Positions 61,793-64,000 of a stretch of 64,000 nt of DNA are shown in pieces; position 1 is the stretch's first letter; the number at the start of each line of letters is the position of its first letter. The notes under the pieces are model-generated. The model was not told the origin of the DNA, searched no databases, and saw only the letters and a list, made by a program, of their open reading frames with translations. The DNA is from Haloplanus litoreus (GTDB lineage Archaea; Halobacteriota; Halobacteria; Halobacteriales; Haloferacaceae). The stretch lies in the NCBI RefSeq assembly GCF_042677945.1, contig NZ_JBHUDN010000014.1; one strand, 5' to 3'. The position numbers and the translations under genes were made by a program.

Positions 61793-62631
61793 TCGTCGTC
61801 CTCCGGCGTCTCAGCCCACCCATAAGTCTCAGCCACCGGCTGAAGTCGTACCTCTCCGTGGATTCCACTGGTCTCCCAGCTCGGATGGTCGGAGAGGCGT
61901 TCAGCCAACGAGTCCCAATACTGCTCGGGCTGGAAGAGATAGAGCCAGCCAATGGGAAGCGTCAGCCAGTCTTTCCCGTCATTTTCCCACGAATACCCTG
62001 CCGCCACGAGTAGCGGAACGGTGCCGATATTCGGCACCTGACCGTGCAGCGCCTGCTGAGTTTCGAGGACACCGATCTCGCGCATCACCGAGCGGAGTCC
62101 CTCTCCCCAGCGTCGTGTAGTCGACTCGGCATAGTCGAACTCACTCCCATCGTCGTAGTGGAACTCATTCAATAGGCGCTCAACGGTCTCCTGCTCGAAA
62201 TCGAGTCCACCCACACCCGTCTGCCTCATTCGGCTCGCGTATTGGTGGACGGTGTACTTGACGAGCGGGTCGTCCTCGAGGAGATAGAAGTAGAGCACCT
62301 GTGCTTTGTCCCGGTGGTTCGTACATTGGTCAAAGATTGAGGGGAGTTTGGTGATAGCCGGCAGGTTCGAGCGAGCGGTTTTGAATCGGGAGCTAAGAAC
62401 CCGATAAATCTTCTTCGAGCTGTCTCGGGTACTCCGGTCGTCATATCGTTCAGTCTCCCATCTCTCTTCGACGACCGTCCAGTCGCGGTGACGTGTATAG
62501 AGCTGAGAAATCTGCTCAGCCTTATCTACCAGCAGGCCACACATCGTAAGCGCCATCGATACCTCTTTTCGAGAAAACCTCGCGTCAAGTGATGGAAGAG
62601 TATCCCCTTCCCCGTCTGCACGAAGAGCCAT
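61789..62631 (-). CDS. brxA: BrxA (DUF1819)
   Basis: First gene of the BREX operon, 280 residues from ATG 62631. The DUF1819 pattern is clear: a helix with AEQISQLYTRHRDWTVVEERW, KKIYRVLSSRFKTA, AQVLYFYLLEDDPLVKYTVHQ, and a C-terminal end with IGWLYLFQPEQYWDSLAERL. The longer upstream frame is rejected because a TATA-like box lies right before this ATG. BrxA is a small DNA-binding helical protein in other BREX types. Confidence 0.92.
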   Translation of the reverse strand: MALRADGEGDTLPSLDARFSRKEVSMALTMCGLLVDKAEQISQLYTRHRDWTVVEERWETERYDDRSTRDSSKKIYRVLSSRFKTARSNLPAITKLPSIFDQCTNHRDKAQVLYFYLLEDDPLVKYTVHQYASRMRQTGVGGLDFEQETVERLLNEFHYDDGSEFDYAESTTRRWGEGLRSVMREIGVLETQQALHGQVPNIGTVPLLVAAGYSWENDGKDWLTLPIGWLYLFQPEQYWDSLAERLSDHPSWETSGIHGEVRLQPVAETYGWAETPEDDE

Positions 62632-62656
62632 TATAGGACTCCACCCAGCGGTGGCA

Positions 62657-62663
62657 CTTATTT
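62657..62663 (-). promoter_or_regulatory. TATA box of the BREX operon
   Basis: Minus-strand AAATAAG, 26-32 bases before the brxA ATG. It supports leaderless transcription and the chosen start. Confidence 0.65.
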
Positions 62664-62704
62664 GATAGGGAGTATCTGAGCCGGAAAGGTGGAGTCTACC
62701 GACG

Positions 62705-62842
62705 ATGCCACGCCCCAACCTCCAAGCAACCGTTGCCGATGAGGGTACTTGCGTGCGGTGTCAGTCGTCGCTTGAATCTTTGATTCCTAGCACCCCGGGG
62801 GGAGGGAGTTTGTCTGTAGCGGGCCGAGGAATCTCGAACTAA
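62705..62842 (+). CDS. Possible 45-aa peptide divergent from brxA
   Basis: A short plus-strand frame beginning MPRPNLQATVADEGTCVRCQ, with one CxxC pair and a Gly/Ser-rich end. It lies divergent from brxA and 70 bases from its start. It may be a remnant of a zinc-binding protein or chance. No clear promoter. Confidence 0.2.
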   Translation: MPRPNLQATVADEGTCVRCQSSLESLIPSTPGGGSLSVAGRGISN

Positions 62843-62889
62843 TGGAAGTTCTGTAAGTTCACCATCTGAAACAGCCTTTTAGGAATGGA

Positions 62890-64000
62890 TTAGGCCGCCG
62901 GGAGGGACACATTCGCTGAAATCGCTTCCTCGCTGGGGTACCATGTATGTTTATTCCGTTCAGCCAACCCAACGCTGCGAAGGCGGCCAAGGATCGAGCC
63001 GACATTGCCCCGTTCTTTCCCGGCCGATTCAGGGTTCTCGAATGGAGAATCAGGTAATGAACTCACTTGCCGGTGGATGACGCGCCTCACTGCGCCGCTC
63101 TCGTTCTCGCATAGTGCCCGGAGGACGTACCGCTCCTCGTGGGTGAGAACCTCAATTGCATCAGTCGGATTTTCGATTCCGCCGAGTCGTGTCTCGGGAG
63201 TGGGCCAGTGTTCGAACACGAAGTCGATAAGCGTCTCCTCGCGGTCCTCGATATTCTCGACTGACCACTCCTCATAGTTCTCGCCGACATCCGACTGTAC
63301 CCAGAGTTTCGAGTTCGGATATCCTTCATCACGCTTCGTTTCGAACGGAGCGTTACCCCAGCTCGAGTTCCACGACCCGCTCGCCAACGTCAGATTCCCC
63401 AACCGATCGACGTACGCCTCATATCGGGCTTCTGGGCTCGGGTAGTCTCCAGCATCTTCGAGTGGGAGTTCGTCGGGAGTCCGGGACCAGATGTGTTCGA
63501 CAGTATAGTCACTCCCCATCGCCTCTGCTAGCGAAATACTCCCCTTCTCCTTCTCCTTGGCTGCCCGATGTTGGTTGTAGAAGTAAAAGAGGTAGCGGAG
63601 GTCCTGTGAGGTAACCTTCGAGTATAGATTCGAGGACTTCAGCGAACGTCTGAACTGTGAATCATCCTCGTATCTCTTCATGATATTCGCAATCTCACTG
63701 ACCCAAACATCGAGAGGACTCTCCTCGTCAAGATCCCTTGCCCGGATGTAGAGGCTCGACTCCCCCGTATGGCTCCGGTGATTCCCAATCGAATATACCC
63801 TGAAGATGTAGGTCTCAATTGCTTTCAACAGCTCGTACCGCTCTTCGTCGTCAAAGTTGGGCCACGCTTTGAGTAAGATGGGATAGAACTTGGTTGCGTG
63901 TCGGAGCTTGTGAATGCGGTCAATCAGGTCATCGGGCCCGCCACCGCCAGTCCGGTCGAGGATGTCTGCCAGCGCTTTGAACCCGCGCTCAAGGCTGCTG
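62890..64000 (-). CDS. DUF262/DUF1524 (GmrSD-like) protein, C-terminal part (partial)
   Basis: The frame is open to the right edge without a stop (upstream residues read KALADILDRT and so on), so the apparent TTG start at 63828 is internal. The part shown includes the DUF1524 HNH-like domain: YTVEHIWSRTP, RLGNLTLASGSWNSSWGNAPF and KRDEGYPNSKLWV, followed by a C-terminal winged region (VLTHEERYVLRALCE) ending AISANVSLPAA. GmrSD-type enzymes restrict modified DNA; BREX loci often carry such a type IV partner (BrxU). The N-terminal DUF262 domain would be outside the window. Confidence 0.85.
   Translation of the reverse strand, partial: SSLERGFKALADILDRTGGGGPDDLIDRIHKLRHATKFYPILLKAWPNFDDEERYELLKAIETYIFRVYSIGNHRSHTGESSLYIRARDLDEESPLDVWVSEIANIMKRYEDDSQFRRSLKSSNLYSKVTSQDLRYLFYFYNQHRAAKEKEKGSISLAEAMGSDYTVEHIWSRTPDELPLEDAGDYPSPEARYEAYVDRLGNLTLASGSWNSSWGNAPFETKRDEGYPNSKLWVQSDVGENYEEWSVENIEDREETLIDFVFEHWPTPETRLGGIENPTDAIEVLTHEERYVLRALCENESGAVRRVIHRQVSSLPDSPFENPESAGKERGNVGSILGRLRSVGLAERNKHTWYPSEEAISANVSLPAA

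Noticed and set aside
61789..62718. Longer brxA start at 62718
   Set aside because: The extra 29 residues span the TATA-like box and read as non-coding; ATG 62631 has the right promoter distance.
1..64000. CRISPR arrays, rRNA genes, transposase or integrase genes
   Set aside because: Looked for regularly spaced repeats and typical motifs; none found.

Overview
The window is a high-GC archaeal chromosome segment. Its proteins are strongly acidic, most genes have TATA-like boxes about 25-30 bases before leaderless starts, and it carries lineage markers such as UPF0058, DUF5798, DUF5658, a halocyanin domain, archaeal METTL5-type and Zim-type methyltransferases and a menaquinone (men) gene set. 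Together these point to a haloarchaeon (class Halobacteria). I cannot name the genus. Three runs of N (11390-11399, 18723-18786, 31776-31823) show it is a draft assembly.

Bases 1 to about 35,990 look like ordinary chromosome. In order they hold: an AIM24 tail, a frameshifted DUF3592 gene, a membrane protein, an m4C-type orphan methyltransferase, tRNA-Arg(CCG) close to argS, a secreted nuclease, a METTL5-like methyltransferase, a rhomboid protease, small regulators, a sulfite-oxidase-fold protein, the men genes (menF-menD, small membrane gene, menB, coiled-coil gene, PiT phosphate transporter, menA-menC), pyrB-pyrI, glutamate dehydrogenase, a CitE-like lyase, fructose-bisphosphate aldolase plus fructose-1,6-bisphosphatase (a gluconeogenic pair), a kinase fused to a blue-copper domain, a 3-hydroxyacyl-CoA dehydrogenase, a CinA-like protein, a three-gene ABC exporter whose first permease is fused to a PrsW-like protease, a CoA-binding protein and a RecA-fold ATPase.

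From tRNA-Arg(TCG) (35912-35986) to the end of the window the character changes: base composition becomes mixed, there are long low-density stretches with a duplicated 78-base sequence, unknown cargo genes, and then one large minus-strand defence locus of about 25 kb. Read in transcription order (right to left) it is brxA, a brxC/pglY ATPase, brxB, a second brxC/pglY ATPase, two PD-(D/E)XK-like nuclease genes, pglX, a 68-residue protein, a Rad50/SMC-like zinc-hook ATPase, pglZ, an orphan type-IIG-like nuclease half, and brxHII (SNF2 helicase). The core (brxA, brxB, two brxC, pglX, pglZ, brxHII) is the composition known for haloarchaeal BREX type 5. The five additional genes inside it are the most interesting part of the window. 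A GmrSD-like (DUF262/DUF1524) gene runs off the right edge.

The expected logic, from knowledge of BREX: PglX methylates host DNA as self mark, PglZ, BrxB and the BrxC ATPases form the phage-exclusion machinery, and BrxHII is a DNA-dependent motor. What the extra nucleases and SMC-like ATPase add is not known to me and is inference only. The pglX gene itself is a base-composition mosaic: an AT-richer catalytic and specificity core lies between GC-rich ends, suggesting exchange of specificity by recombination.
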